The notes under the pieces: generated by a model
Seen by the model: the letters and a program-made list of their open reading frames with translations, nothing else
Database searches by the model: none
Told to the model about the DNA's origin: nothing
Origin: Oscillospiraceae bacterium
GTDB taxonomy: Bacteria; Bacillota; Clostridia; Oscillospirales; Ruminococcaceae
Assembly (NCBI GenBank): GCA_017460835.1
Contig: JAFUAD010000040.1
Coordinates: forward strand, 1 to 47,940
Reading direction: 5' to 3'
Length of the DNA: 47,940 bases
Position numbers and translations under genes: made by a program
Part shown: positions 10,842 through 18,982 of the stretch, piece after piece
How the letters are laid out: every line of letters starts with the position of its first letter
Numbering within the stretch: position 1 is the first letter of the stretch

Positions 10842-10870
10842 ATCATACCACATTTTCCCGCCGCTGTCAA
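10842..10870 (-). promoter_or_regulatory. Sigma-A promoter of uppP and the following run
   Basis: On the minus strand a perfect -35 TTGACA (10865-10870) and a -10 TATGAT (10842-10847) are separated by 17 nt, with TGTGG just before the -10. Transcription would start near 10835, giving a leader of about 40 nt. No convincing terminator is seen between here and position 1, so this may drive uppP through exonuclease III. Confidence 0.85.
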
Positions 10871-11006
10871 TATTCCCCCTGCCCTTTCGATTATCAGTAT
10901 CGCACAGGAAGTGTTCATAAAATTGAGCGCGGCTGATCCGTACCGATTTGCAGCCTTCCCTCTTGTGCTATGATATCTGCGAGGCACAGATAATGAGGTT
11001 CAGGGT

Positions 11007-11035
11007 GATTAAACAGGGGGATTTTGTGCATACTA
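11007..11035 (+). promoter_or_regulatory. Possible sigma-G/sigma-F type promoter of sigG
   Basis: CATACTA (11029-11035) matches the CATnnTA -10 of forespore sigma-G promoters. GATTA (11007-11011), 17 nt upstream, matches four of five positions of a GHATR -35. The start point would fall around 11042, just before the sigG ribosome site at 11051-11057. sigG is autoregulated in Bacillus, which makes this plausible, but the pattern is short. Confidence 0.4.
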
Positions 11036-11066
11036 CCTTTAATTTCAACAAAAGGAGCGAATGCAG

Positions 11067-11843
11067 ATGGCATACCAGAAGGTCGTGATTGCGGGGCTTG
11101 ACACCGCAAAGCTGACCGTTCTTACGGAACGTGAAAAGATAGATTTGCTGCGGGAAATGCAGGAAACCGGCAGTGAGCAAGCGCGTGAAAAGCTGATTCT
11201 GGGCAATCTCCGGCTAGTTCTCAGTGTCATACAGCGCTTCACCGGCAGGGGCGAGGATGCCGACGATCTGTTTCAGATCGGGGTCATCGGGCTGATGAAG
11301 GCGATCAACAACTTCGATCTGTCGAAGGATGTACGCTTTTCGACCTACTGCGTGCCGATGATCGCAGGTGAGCTGCGGCGGCATCTGCGGGACAGCCACG
11401 CGGTTCGGGTGAGCCGGTCGCTGCGCGATCTGGCATACCGCGCCATGCAGGCAAAGGAAAAGCTGACCGCATCGCTCGGCAAGGAGCCGACCGCACAGCA
11501 GATCGCCGACGAAATCGGCACGGAGCGCGCTGAAGTCGTGCTGGCGCTGGAGAGCATCTCCGACCCGGTCTCGCTCTATGAGCCGATCTATTCCGATTCC
11601 GGCGATCCGCTCTATCTGATCGACCAGATCGGCGACCCGGACAGCACCGACAGCAGCTGGATGTCCGAGCTTGCCCTGCGCGATGCACTCGCATCCCTCT
11701 CGGACAGAGAAAAAAACATCCTCCGCCGGCGTTTCTGGCAGGGAAAAACGCAGGTAGAGGTTGCTCAGGAAATCGGAATCTCGCAGGCGCAGGTCTCCCG
11801 GCTCGAAAAAGCCGCGATCGCGCGCATCAAGGAGCAATTGTAA
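11067..11843 (+). CDS. sigG: RNA polymerase sporulation sigma factor SigG
   Basis: A 258-residue sigma-70 family protein that directs late forespore transcription. It resembles Bacillus SigG throughout: GNLRLVLSVIQRF, DDLFQIGVIGLMKAI in region 2, FSTYCVPMIAGE, VSRSLRDLAY, DPVSLYEPIYSDSGDP in region 3, and the C-terminal helix-turn-helix QVEVAQEIGISQAQVSR. Two in-frame ATGs exist: the first (11061) is only 3 nt from GGAG, the second (11067) is 9 nt away and matches the usual MxxxKVxIxG start, so the second was chosen. It stands alone rather than in the usual spoIIGA-sigE-sigG cluster and is divergent from uppP. It implies a sporulation programme in the organism. Confidence 0.95.
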   Translation: MAYQKVVIAGLDTAKLTVLTEREKIDLLREMQETGSEQAREKLILGNLRLVLSVIQRFTGRGEDADDLFQIGVIGLMKAINNFDLSKDVRFSTYCVPMIAGELRRHLRDSHAVRVSRSLRDLAYRAMQAKEKLTASLGKEPTAQQIADEIGTERAEVVLALESISDPVSLYEPIYSDSGDPLYLIDQIGDPDSTDSSWMSELALRDALASLSDREKNILRRRFWQGKTQVEVAQEIGISQAQVSRLEKAAIARIKEQL

Positions 11844-11855
11844 TCCGCCGCCGCA

Positions 11856-12479
11856 TCACGGGAAGCTGACGAAATGCGTTTCGAGCTGCTCCGGTATCAG
11901 CCTGCCGCTGAAGGCTTCGGTAAGGCGGTGCTCCAGCGCGGGCAGCAATGCCGCCTTGATATCGAACAGCAGCGTCACCTTTTCGCCGAAATCGCTGCCG
12001 GCATCGGCCGTCTCAAACTCCGGCAAAAGGCTGTTGATTTTGCCGTAATCGGCGTAATCGACGGTACAGCGGAGCCGCACGGCCTCGGAGAAATGCAGCA
12101 TTTCCGCACACTGCACGGCCTGTGCCGCCGCCGCGGAATAGGCACGGGTCAGGCCGCTCGCGCCGAGCAGCACCCCGCCGAAATAGCGCGTCACCACGCA
12201 GCAGACATCGGTGATGCCGGCCTTTTCGAGCACGCTCAGCACCGGAATCCCGCCGGTGCCCTGCGGCTCGCCGTCGTCGCTGTACCGCGAGAGCGCACCC
12301 TCACGGATGCGGTATGCCCAGACATTGTGCCGCGCCTTGTGATGCTTCGCTTTGACGGCATCCACGGCAGCGAGCGCTTCCTCCGCGCTCTTTGCCGGGA
12401 AAAGCTGCGCGATGAACTCCGAGCGCTTTTCGGTCACAGAAGCCTCACAGTATGCTGCAACAGTCGTAAATTCGATCAT
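11856..12479 (-). CDS. YigZ/IMPACT family protein
   Basis: A 207-residue member of the UPF0029/IMPACT family. The N-terminal domain carries the hallmark SRYSDDGEPQGTGG followed by PVLSVLEKAGI and VVTRYFGGVLLGASGL; the C-terminal ferredoxin-like DUF1949 domain follows (about 135-205). The biochemical role in bacteria is unsettled; the eukaryotic relative IMPACT acts in translational control. It lies 26 nt downstream of tmcAL on the same strand and converges on sigG with only 12 nt between the stops and no obvious terminator. Confidence 0.92.
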   Translation of the reverse strand: MIEFTTVAAYCEASVTEKRSEFIAQLFPAKSAEEALAAVDAVKAKHHKARHNVWAYRIREGALSRYSDDGEPQGTGGIPVLSVLEKAGITDVCCVVTRYFGGVLLGASGLTRAYSAAAAQAVQCAEMLHFSEAVRLRCTVDYADYGKINSLLPEFETADAGSDFGEKVTLLFDIKAALLPALEHRLTEAFSGRLIPEQLETHFVSFP

Positions 12480-12505
12480 ATTTTCCTAAATTTCCTTCGG
12501 TTTTG

Positions 12506-13696
12506 TTATTTTGCCATGCCGATCATGGCCTTGTAGTCCGCATCCGCCGGACTGATCGCGCGCTGCGCCAGACCGTAGATCGAGGTTGCCTTCGCCTCGA
12601 GCTCCGAGCACGCTTTGCATTTGTCGTTCAGCTCGGCGAGCTTTGCGAGCGAGGTTGCATAGGGCAGCGTCGTGCCCGCCTGCTTTGCTGCGGTCAGGAT
12701 ATCCCTGCCGCGCTCATTCAGTGCGAGGATTCTGCCGTAGGGCGGCGGGTTTTTCGTATCATTCGGCGTAATGCCGATCAGCAGATTCAGCAGAATTCTG
12801 CGGAGCCGCGCCATCGGATAGCGCTTGCTCTTGATATTCAGCAGCAGCGATTCCAGAGAGGTCTCGTTCCGCGCCGAAAGAATCTTGTTTTCGAGCCCCT
12901 GCCCGACCTCCGGCAGTCCGGCGATCTCCTCTGCCGAGGAGGTCCGCAGCTTATAGAGCAGCACCCGCTCCAGATTCTCAAAGCGCGCGGTCATGCCCGT
13001 CGCGGCGCATGCGCTGATCGCATCCGCAGAGGTATCGGGAACCAGATCGTCAAAGTCGCCGCTCTGGCTCTCCATGAGCTGCCGGATCAGCGAGGCGCTC
13101 GCGATCTTCCCGGAGGGCACCATCGCGTCATGTGCGCTGTTCCGCTTGACCGTATACGGCTGGATTTTCAGATTGACCGCGACCATTGCCTTGAGGTATT
13201 CGATCGCGAGGACATTGTTCGGGGAGCTGAACAGCAGCCCGATCTCATCGCCGTAGGTCTGGCGGATCAGGATTTGCAGCGCTTTCGGGTACGAATTGCC
13301 GAGCTTCATCAGATCCTCGAGCTCCGGGCGCTTCGCGCAGGCATAGGTCGCCTTCACCGCAGCGGACAGCAGCCCCAGATCGCCGCATTCGCTGCCGAAG
13401 GACAGCTCGTCGATGCACCCAAGCCCCTTCAGGATATACATGGCGCCCATTGCATAAGTCTCGGCGGCGCTCAGGCAGTATGCGACCGGCAGCTCGATGA
13501 CCAGATCGACGCCGCAGCGCACCGCAGCCTTCGCGCGCTCAAATTTGCTGATGACCGCAACATCGCCGCGCTGCACGAAATTGCCGCTCATGATCGCAAC
13601 AATATGCGTCGCACCGTGCTTTCTCGTCTGCTCGACATGATACAGGTGCCCGTTGTGGAACGGATTGTATTCGCAGATGATTCCGCTGATTTTCAT
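12506..13696 (-). CDS. tmcAL: tRNA(Met) cytidine acetate ligase TmcAL (YlbM family)
   Basis: A 396-residue nucleotidyltransferase-like enzyme. The family activates acetate with ATP and forms N4-acetylcytidine at the wobble position of elongator tRNA-Met. The N-terminus reads GIICEYNPFHNGHLYH, with the HxGH adenylylation motif at 14-17, followed by AIMSGNFVQRGDVAVISKFERA. The C-terminal helical tRNA-binding part is complete. GGGAGG lies 8 nt before the ATG. It is divergent from ackA, whose product interconverts acetate and acetyl phosphate, so an acetate-using and an acetate-producing enzyme share one intergenic region. Confidence 0.93.
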   Translation of the reverse strand: MKISGIICEYNPFHNGHLYHVEQTRKHGATHIVAIMSGNFVQRGDVAVISKFERAKAAVRCGVDLVIELPVAYCLSAAETYAMGAMYILKGLGCIDELSFGSECGDLGLLSAAVKATYACAKRPELEDLMKLGNSYPKALQILIRQTYGDEIGLLFSSPNNVLAIEYLKAMVAVNLKIQPYTVKRNSAHDAMVPSGKIASASLIRQLMESQSGDFDDLVPDTSADAISACAATGMTARFENLERVLLYKLRTSSAEEIAGLPEVGQGLENKILSARNETSLESLLLNIKSKRYPMARLRRILLNLLIGITPNDTKNPPPYGRILALNERGRDILTAAKQAGTTLPYATSLAKLAELNDKCKACSELEAKATSIYGLAQRAISPADADYKAMIGMAK

Positions 13697-13786
13697 TTTC
13701 TGCTGCCTCCCTTTTTTGCCGGTCCGTTATTTATCCCCCGTATGTACCGGAAATCCGTGATTCAAAAGAAAAAATCGAAAAACCCC

Positions 13787-13815
13787 TTGCAAGTTGCGGG
13801 AATATCGTGTATAAT
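13787..13815 (+). promoter_or_regulatory. Sigma-A promoter of ackA
   Basis: TTGCAA (13787-13792) and a perfect TATAAT (13810-13815) with a 17 nt spacer stand about 70 nt upstream of the ackA ATG. The leader (about 13822-13884) ends with a GGAAAGGAAG ribosome site and shows no obvious regulatory fold. Confidence 0.8.
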
Positions 13816-13884
13816 AAAGAGTGCCGCGGCTGACCGCAGAAGCGGGAAGCCGGTAGTACAATATATTGGAAAGGAAGCGTTTTT

Positions 13885-15084
13885 ATGTTAATTCTGGTTG
13901 TAAACGCCGGAAGCTCCTCGCTGAAGTATCAGCTCATCAACATGGAGGATGAGAGCGTGCTCGCAAAGGGAAACTGTGACCGCATCGGAATCGACGGCCA
14001 TGTTTCGCACAAGACCGCCGACGGCAGAACCGTCGATGCAGACTGCAATTTCCCGACCCACACCGAGGCGTTTGAAAAGCTCGTCGAGGTCCTGACGACC
14101 GGCGATGCCGCTGTCATCAAGTCGATGGACGAAATCTCCGCAGTCGGCCACCGCATCGTTCAGGGCGCCGAGGTCTTTGACCGTCCGTGCCTTGTCACCC
14201 CGGAGGTCATCGACAAGATCGACGAGCTCCGCGAGCTGGCTCCGGTTCACAACCATGCACACGCGCTGGCGCTCCGTGCCTGCACCGCAGTCATCCCGGA
14301 GACCACCCCGCAGGTCGTTGTGTTCGATACCGCATTCCACCAGACCATGCCCCCGAAGGCCTACATGTTCGCACTGCCCTACGAGGACTACGAGAAGTAC
14401 CATGTCCGCAAGTACGGCTTCCACGGAACCTCTCACCGCTTTGTCTCCGCGGCGCTCGCTGAGGCAATGGGCAAGGACATCAAGGATCTGAAGATCGTCT
14501 CCTGCCACCTCGGCAACGGCTCCTCGATCACGGCGGTCAAGGGCGGCAAGTGCATCGACACCTCGATGGGCTTCACCCCGCTCGACGGCATCCTCATGGG
14601 CACCCGCTGCGGCGCGGTCGATCCCTCTGCGGTCACCTTCGTTGCGGACAAGCACCACTTCACACCGGACGAGATGAGCCAGTACATGAACAAGAAGTCC
14701 GGCTTCCTCGGCATCTCCGGCATCTCCTCCGACAACCGTGAGATCACGGCGGCGGCAGAAAAGGGCGACAAGCGCGCACTGCTCGCAAGTGAGATGCTCG
14801 CATACGAAATTCAGCGCTACATCGGCGCCTACACCGCTGCGATGAACGGCGTGGATGCCGTGCTCTTTACCGGCGGCATCGGCGAGAATTCGTGGGAGGT
14901 CCGCGAGCGCGTCTGCTCGAACATGACCTATTTCGGCATCGAAATCGACGAGGAGCTGAACAAAAACACCAGAGGCAAGCTGCAGAAGATCTCGAAGGAG
15001 GGCTCCAGGACTGAGGTCTGGGTTGTTCCGACCAACGAGGAGCTGCTGATCGCACGCGATACGCTTGCACTGATCTCCGAATAA
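13885..15084 (+). CDS. ackA: Acetate kinase
   Basis: Makes ATP and acetate from acetyl phosphate and ADP, the last step of fermentative acetate production. The 399-residue protein has the family opening MLILVVNAGSSSLKYQL, the substrate loop HRIVQGAE, VVFDTAFHQTMP, the nucleotide site SCHLGNGSSI, and GFTPLDGILMGTRCG. The ADP-binding signature VLFTGGIGENSWEVRE is near the C-terminus. Codon use is strongly biased toward C-ending codons, as expected for a highly expressed gene. No phosphotransacetylase gene (pta) lies beside it. Confidence 0.98.
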   Translation: MLILVVNAGSSSLKYQLINMEDESVLAKGNCDRIGIDGHVSHKTADGRTVDADCNFPTHTEAFEKLVEVLTTGDAAVIKSMDEISAVGHRIVQGAEVFDRPCLVTPEVIDKIDELRELAPVHNHAHALALRACTAVIPETTPQVVVFDTAFHQTMPPKAYMFALPYEDYEKYHVRKYGFHGTSHRFVSAALAEAMGKDIKDLKIVSCHLGNGSSITAVKGGKCIDTSMGFTPLDGILMGTRCGAVDPSAVTFVADKHHFTPDEMSQYMNKKSGFLGISGISSDNREITAAAEKGDKRALLASEMLAYEIQRYIGAYTAAMNGVDAVLFTGGIGENSWEVRERVCSNMTYFGIEIDEELNKNTRGKLQKISKEGSRTEVWVVPTNEELLIARDTLALISE

Positions 15085-15240
15085 TATTTTCTGCAAATTC
15101 TGCTCTCTGTATATTATTATAGCACTTCGGGAGCGGAAACGCAAGCAGTTTCACATTGCTGTTTTGCACAAAAATACATTGATTTTTTTGGCACATGAAC
15201 CGAGTGCCGATCTGAGAACAAAAGAAGGAGGCGGGTCAGC

Positions 15241-15813
15241 ATGGCGAAGAAAATGACAGACCGGCTGAGAGGCTTTTTTGACCCGATCGAGGAAGAGGAG
15301 AACACGGAATTCCAGCTTCCGCTCGACGAAAGCGGCAAGCTGCACCGCTCTATGGGAACGGTCCGGAAGGTTCAGCACAATTTCAAGACCGTCCGGAACC
15401 GGACGATCGAGAGCACGCTGCCTGCCGTTCTGCCGCTGGATGCCGAATCGCGGGCACTGCTGGAGCTTGCGAAGGCGGTGCGCGACAAGGCCTACGCCAA
15501 GTATTCCGGCTTCACCGTCGGGGCGGCGCTGGTCGCGGCATCGGGGCAGGTCTATCTCGGCGTCAACATCGAAAATGCCGCATTTCCTGCGGGAATCTGT
15601 GCGGAGCGGGCTGCGTTCTGCTCGGCGATCACTGCGGGCGAGCGGAGCTTTTCGGCGCTTGCGATCTGCGGCGGGGACGAGCGCGTTCCCTGCTTCCCCT
15701 GCGGCATGTGCCGGCAGGTGCTCGCGGAATTCTGCCCGGCGGATTTCCCGGTCATTCTGGCGGACGGCGTTTACCCGCTCGCAGGGCTGCTGCCGCACGC
15801 ATTTTCCATGTAA
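15241..15813 (+). CDS. Cytidine deaminase with an N-terminal extension
   Basis: Zinc-dependent deaminase of the cytidine/deoxycytidine family (pyrimidine salvage). The catalytic zinc site is intact: NIENAAFPAGICAERAA with Cys120 and the proton-shuttling Glu122, and FPCGMC with Cys154 and Cys157. Family members are usually about 130 residues; this one is 190, because about 67 hydrophilic residues (rich in Arg, Glu and Lys, no signal peptide) precede the deaminase domain. The start is supported by GAAGGAGG 9 nt upstream, and no better internal start is evident. The role of the extension is unknown. The 156 nt before it hold no promoter I can call with confidence. Confidence 0.88.
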   Translation: MAKKMTDRLRGFFDPIEEEENTEFQLPLDESGKLHRSMGTVRKVQHNFKTVRNRTIESTLPAVLPLDAESRALLELAKAVRDKAYAKYSGFTVGAALVAASGQVYLGVNIENAAFPAGICAERAAFCSAITAGERSFSALAICGGDERVPCFPCGMCRQVLAEFCPADFPVILADGVYPLAGLLPHAFSM

Positions 15814-15828
15814 CCGATCACACGGAAC

Positions 15829-15858
15829 GGGGACGCCCGCCCTTGCGCGGGTCTCCCC
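15829..15858 (+). other. GC-rich hairpin after the cytidine deaminase gene
   Basis: GGGGA and CCCGC (15829-15840) can pair with GCGGG and TCCCC (15847-15858) around a 6 nt loop, with two unpaired bases in the middle. It begins 15 nt after the deaminase stop. There is no T-run, so it may be a weak or protein-dependent terminator rather than a classical one. Confidence 0.45.
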
Positions 15859-15881
15859 GGCGCCGTGAACAATCAGCGGCA

Positions 15882-15929
15882 TGCTTTTCTCTGTATTTGC
15901 CGGAAGCACTGCAAATACAGAGAAAAGCA
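15882..15929 (+). repeat. Perfect 19-bp inverted repeat in the leader of the peptide-binding protein gene
   Basis: TGCTTTTCTCTGTATTTGC (15882-15900) is repeated exactly in reverse complement at 15911-15929 around a 10 nt loop. It stands 35 nt before the ATG of the oligopeptide-binding lipoprotein gene and is not followed by a T-run. A perfect 19-bp stem without mismatch is stronger than the ordinary terminators in the window. It could be an mRNA-stabilising or processing hairpin or a DNA operator. Confidence 0.85.
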
Positions 15930-15964
15930 CACCGAAGCAATGACAGATCACAAAGGAGTTTTTC

Positions 15965-17617
15965 ATGCAAAAGCTACGCACGCTTTCCCTCCTGACGGCA
16001 CTGCTGACTCTGATGCTCTGCCTTTCGGGCTGCGGAAAAGGCGAGAATCCCAATGCCGGCGCCGGCCATTCCTTTTCCTATACGCTTGTCGGAAATCCGG
16101 ATACGCTCGACCCGCAGCTTGCGCAGAATGCCTCGGCGAAAACGGTTCTTGCAAATCTCTTTGAGGGGCTGATGGTGCTCGCGCCGGACGGCAGCATTCA
16201 GAACGGCGTCGCGGATTCCTATACGGTTTCCGATGACGGGCTGCACTATGTTTTTCATCTGCGGGAGAACTGCTACTGGTACAACGCCTTCGACGACGGC
16301 AAGGGCTTCCGGGAGGAGGATCCGATCCCGGTCACTGCGGATGACTTCGTTTTCGCATTCCAGCGGCTGTTCGATCCGGTCTATGCATCGCCGATGCGCG
16401 AGGCGTTTTACTGCATCCAGTATGCAAAATATGCAGCGGACGGCTGGACCTCGCCGCGGAAGATCGGCGTTACCGCAAACAGCACCTATGAGCTCGAATT
16501 CACGCTCGATTACCCGAACGCCGGCTTCCTGCTCCTGCTGACGACGACCGCCGCACTCCCCTGCAATCAGGCATATTTCGAGAGCACAAAGGGGCGCTAC
16601 GGGCTCGATGAACACTCGGTCATCGGAAACGGCAGCTTTTCCATGCAGCGCTGGCTCTATGACCCATACGGCAAATACAATGTCATCCAGCTTGTTCGGA
16701 ATCCGCTGAACCATGCCGAGCACAGGGTCTATCCCGCAGACGTCAATCTCTATATCGAGGAAACCGACGCAGATGCGTCCAAAATCTTCACCGACGGCTC
16801 TGCGGACTGCTATGTCACCACACAGAATACTATCCTTCAGCGGGCGGATTATACCGCCGAGAGCGCATACAGCCTGACGCTTGGCCTGATCGTCAACCCG
16901 GAATCACAGTACGCCGAGACCAATATTCTCACGGCAATGGCACTGACCCTCGACCGCGATCTGCTGAATGTGACAGGCGACGACATCCGCACCGCCTCGG
17001 GCATCCTGCCGCCCGCGGTCACGCTGCTCAACAAAAGCTGCCGCGAGCTGATTGCAGACGCGGCATACCAGAAATTTGACCTTGAGGAAGCAGACCGGCT
17101 CTATCACAAGGGGCTGCGCAAGCTGAAAATTTCCGAGCCGGAGGAGGGCAGAATCCTCTGCTGCTCAGGCATGATGGATTACACGGTTCTGCGCGAGGCG
17201 CTTGACGAGTGGCATTCTGAGCTCGATCTGCATTTTGCGATCGAGGAGGTCTCGGAGCAGGAGTATGAAAGCCGGCTCGCCGCGAAGGACTATGATTTCG
17301 CGCTCTATGCCGTCACCGGCCCGAATCAGGATGCATCCTCCTTTTTCTCGGAGCTGCTGGCGGATGATAATTTCGTCTGCTCGCAGGATAACACCGTCCG
17401 GGAGCTGCTCGAACAGGCCGCAAGGGCTGAAAACCGCAATGACTGCGTGGAAATCTACCGGAAGGCGGAGGAGGCGATCCTCTCGGATCACTGCTTTATT
17501 CCGCTGTTCTATAAGCAGCGGTACCTGATCTGCAAAAAGGGCGTGACCGACATTGCATTCAACCCGTTCAGCGGGCAGGTGCGGTTCGCTGAGGCGAAAT
17601 TCTTTGAGGAATCATAA
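15965..17617 (+). CDS. Oligopeptide ABC transporter substrate-binding lipoprotein (OppA-like, SBP_bac_5)
   Basis: A 550-residue extracellular solute-binding protein. It starts with a lipoprotein signal peptide ending in the lipobox LSGC (Cys near residue 20), and then the family opening VGNPDTLDPQLAQNASAKTVLANLFEGL. The SBP_bac_5 fold extends to the end (NPFSGQVRFAEAKF). It should sit on the outer membrane face and hand peptides to an Opp-type permease, but no permease or ATPase genes flank it, so it is an orphan receptor or works with a distant transporter. AAAGGAG precedes the ATG. A perfect hairpin (15882-15929) sits in its leader. Confidence 0.93.
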   Translation: MQKLRTLSLLTALLTLMLCLSGCGKGENPNAGAGHSFSYTLVGNPDTLDPQLAQNASAKTVLANLFEGLMVLAPDGSIQNGVADSYTVSDDGLHYVFHLRENCYWYNAFDDGKGFREEDPIPVTADDFVFAFQRLFDPVYASPMREAFYCIQYAKYAADGWTSPRKIGVTANSTYELEFTLDYPNAGFLLLLTTTAALPCNQAYFESTKGRYGLDEHSVIGNGSFSMQRWLYDPYGKYNVIQLVRNPLNHAEHRVYPADVNLYIEETDADASKIFTDGSADCYVTTQNTILQRADYTAESAYSLTLGLIVNPESQYAETNILTAMALTLDRDLLNVTGDDIRTASGILPPAVTLLNKSCRELIADAAYQKFDLEEADRLYHKGLRKLKISEPEEGRILCCSGMMDYTVLREALDEWHSELDLHFAIEEVSEQEYESRLAAKDYDFALYAVTGPNQDASSFFSELLADDNFVCSQDNTVRELLEQAARAENRNDCVEIYRKAEEAILSDHCFIPLFYKQRYLICKKGVTDIAFNPFSGQVRFAEAKFFEES

Positions 17618-17620
17618 AAA

Positions 17621-17647
17621 TGAGCCACCCGTTTTTCGGGTGGCTCA
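17621..17647. terminator. Bidirectional terminator between the peptide-binding protein and serpin genes
   Basis: An 11-bp perfect stem (17621-17631 with 17637-17647) around TTTTT. On the minus strand it is followed by ATTTTT, so it is a good intrinsic terminator for the serpin operon; on the plus strand the T-run after the stem is missing, but the hairpin begins just after the 17617 stop. Confidence 0.85.
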
Positions 17648-17686
17648 GCTTGTTGATAAACGCGATACTATTTTGCATATTGCTCA

Positions 17687-18952
17687 TTACGGAATCTCGG
17701 TCAGTGTGCCGATGAACACCGGCAGATTCGTCTCGGTATCGAGAATCATATACAGGAACGGGCGGTCGAGAATGACATATTTCGGCTCCTCCTCCGCCGG
17801 CGCGGCGCAGCTGTCCATTGCCACAGCCGTAACCGCTGCCGCCTTTGTGCCGTTGACATCGACCTGAATGTGTGTCTTGTGCAGCACCTCGCTGATATAC
17901 AGATAACCGGTCTGCGTTTTGCCCATGCGGGAGAAATCCGCGCTGCTGTCAAATGCCTGCTGCATGCCCATCTCGGACAGCGCATCGGACAGCGTAGTAT
18001 CGTAATCGTATGTGAACTCCGGCAGGCCGGCTCTCACATCGCCGTACTGCTGATTTTCCAGCGTATCGCGCAGGCTTTCCGGGGTCAGCCCGGCAATGTA
18101 ATCCTGCACGGTCATGCCCTCCTCCGGCAGCAGTGCCGCAAAGGCGTATTTTCCGCCCGAATACGGCTTGACAAAGCCGGTCGCATGGCTGTCGCTCAGA
18201 TAGCGGGTCTCGCTGGAATACATCATCTTTGCGGTCTGCACATCGCCGTTCTGCGCGGTGAAATCGCGGTCAAGGGGCTCATCCAGATAGGGGTCCGCCC
18301 ACTGCGCATCAAATAAAACAGCGTTGATCAGGTACATCACGACCGTGTCGTCAATGCCGCTGAGCAGCTCCGGAATCATCTTATCAGTGTGGTCGCTGCA
18401 CCACTGGTTGATCTTTTTGACCGTATTCTGATCGAACGGCTCCTTGAAGGCGCCCGCGCCGTAGTAGTTCATGTTCGTTTGCAGGAAATCCGGCTCGACG
18501 GTGATCGCATTGTCCTTGTCCTTGATCCAGAGCGAATTGGCATCGACGAGCTTGCAGTTCTTTTCGTTCGGCTGATTCATCCGCTGCGTATACAGATAGG
18601 AATTCAGCGTGTCGATCGGCAGGCCGCCGAGCGTCTGCTCCATCTGCTTTAGCGTTTCGCCGTCCGCGCCGTTCGCGGTCATCGCGAGCGCCTCCATGAC
18701 GGAATACGGCGAGATCAGCACATTTCCGCTGTCGTCCTTCACCGCCTGCTGCATCAGCTTCAGCGCAAAGGCTGTCTGCCCGAGGCAGAAGGTGTCGTCG
18801 GCGTCGGTGCCGGAAACGGTCTGCGGCTTGATATCTGCCGTCAGATCGGCGGCCTGAACCGTCTGACCGTCCTTTTTGCCGCAGGATGCCAGCGGCATGC
18901 ATACCACTGCCGCAAGCAGCAGTGCGATATGACGGATTTTATTTGTTTTCAT
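17687..18952 (-). CDS. Serpin (serine protease inhibitor) lipoprotein
   Basis: A 421-residue bacterial serpin. A lipoprotein signal with lipobox LASC (Cys near residue 24) should anchor it on the cell surface. Serpin landmarks follow in order: NVLISPYSVMEALAMTANGA, INAVLFDAQWADPY, a block resembling KMMYSSETRYL, and the C-terminal FLYMILDTETNLPVFIGTL. The reactive-loop hinge reads NGTKAAAVTAVA: Gly, Thr and small residues as in inhibitory serpins, with Lys at the usual Glu position. The scissile bond would be near DSCAAP, but P1 cannot be fixed by eye. It lies 30 nt after the anti-sigma-like gene, so it belongs to the ECF operon. AAAGGAGG precedes the ATG. Confidence 0.93.
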   Translation of the reverse strand: MKTNKIRHIALLLAAVVCMPLASCGKKDGQTVQAADLTADIKPQTVSGTDADDTFCLGQTAFALKLMQQAVKDDSGNVLISPYSVMEALAMTANGADGETLKQMEQTLGGLPIDTLNSYLYTQRMNQPNEKNCKLVDANSLWIKDKDNAITVEPDFLQTNMNYYGAGAFKEPFDQNTVKKINQWCSDHTDKMIPELLSGIDDTVVMYLINAVLFDAQWADPYLDEPLDRDFTAQNGDVQTAKMMYSSETRYLSDSHATGFVKPYSGGKYAFAALLPEEGMTVQDYIAGLTPESLRDTLENQQYGDVRAGLPEFTYDYDTTLSDALSEMGMQQAFDSSADFSRMGKTQTGYLYISEVLHKTHIQVDVNGTKAAAVTAVAMDSCAAPAEEEPKYVILDRPFLYMILDTETNLPVFIGTLTEIP

Positions 18953-18982
18953 GATTGTGTCCTCCTTTGTATCGTCTGGGTC

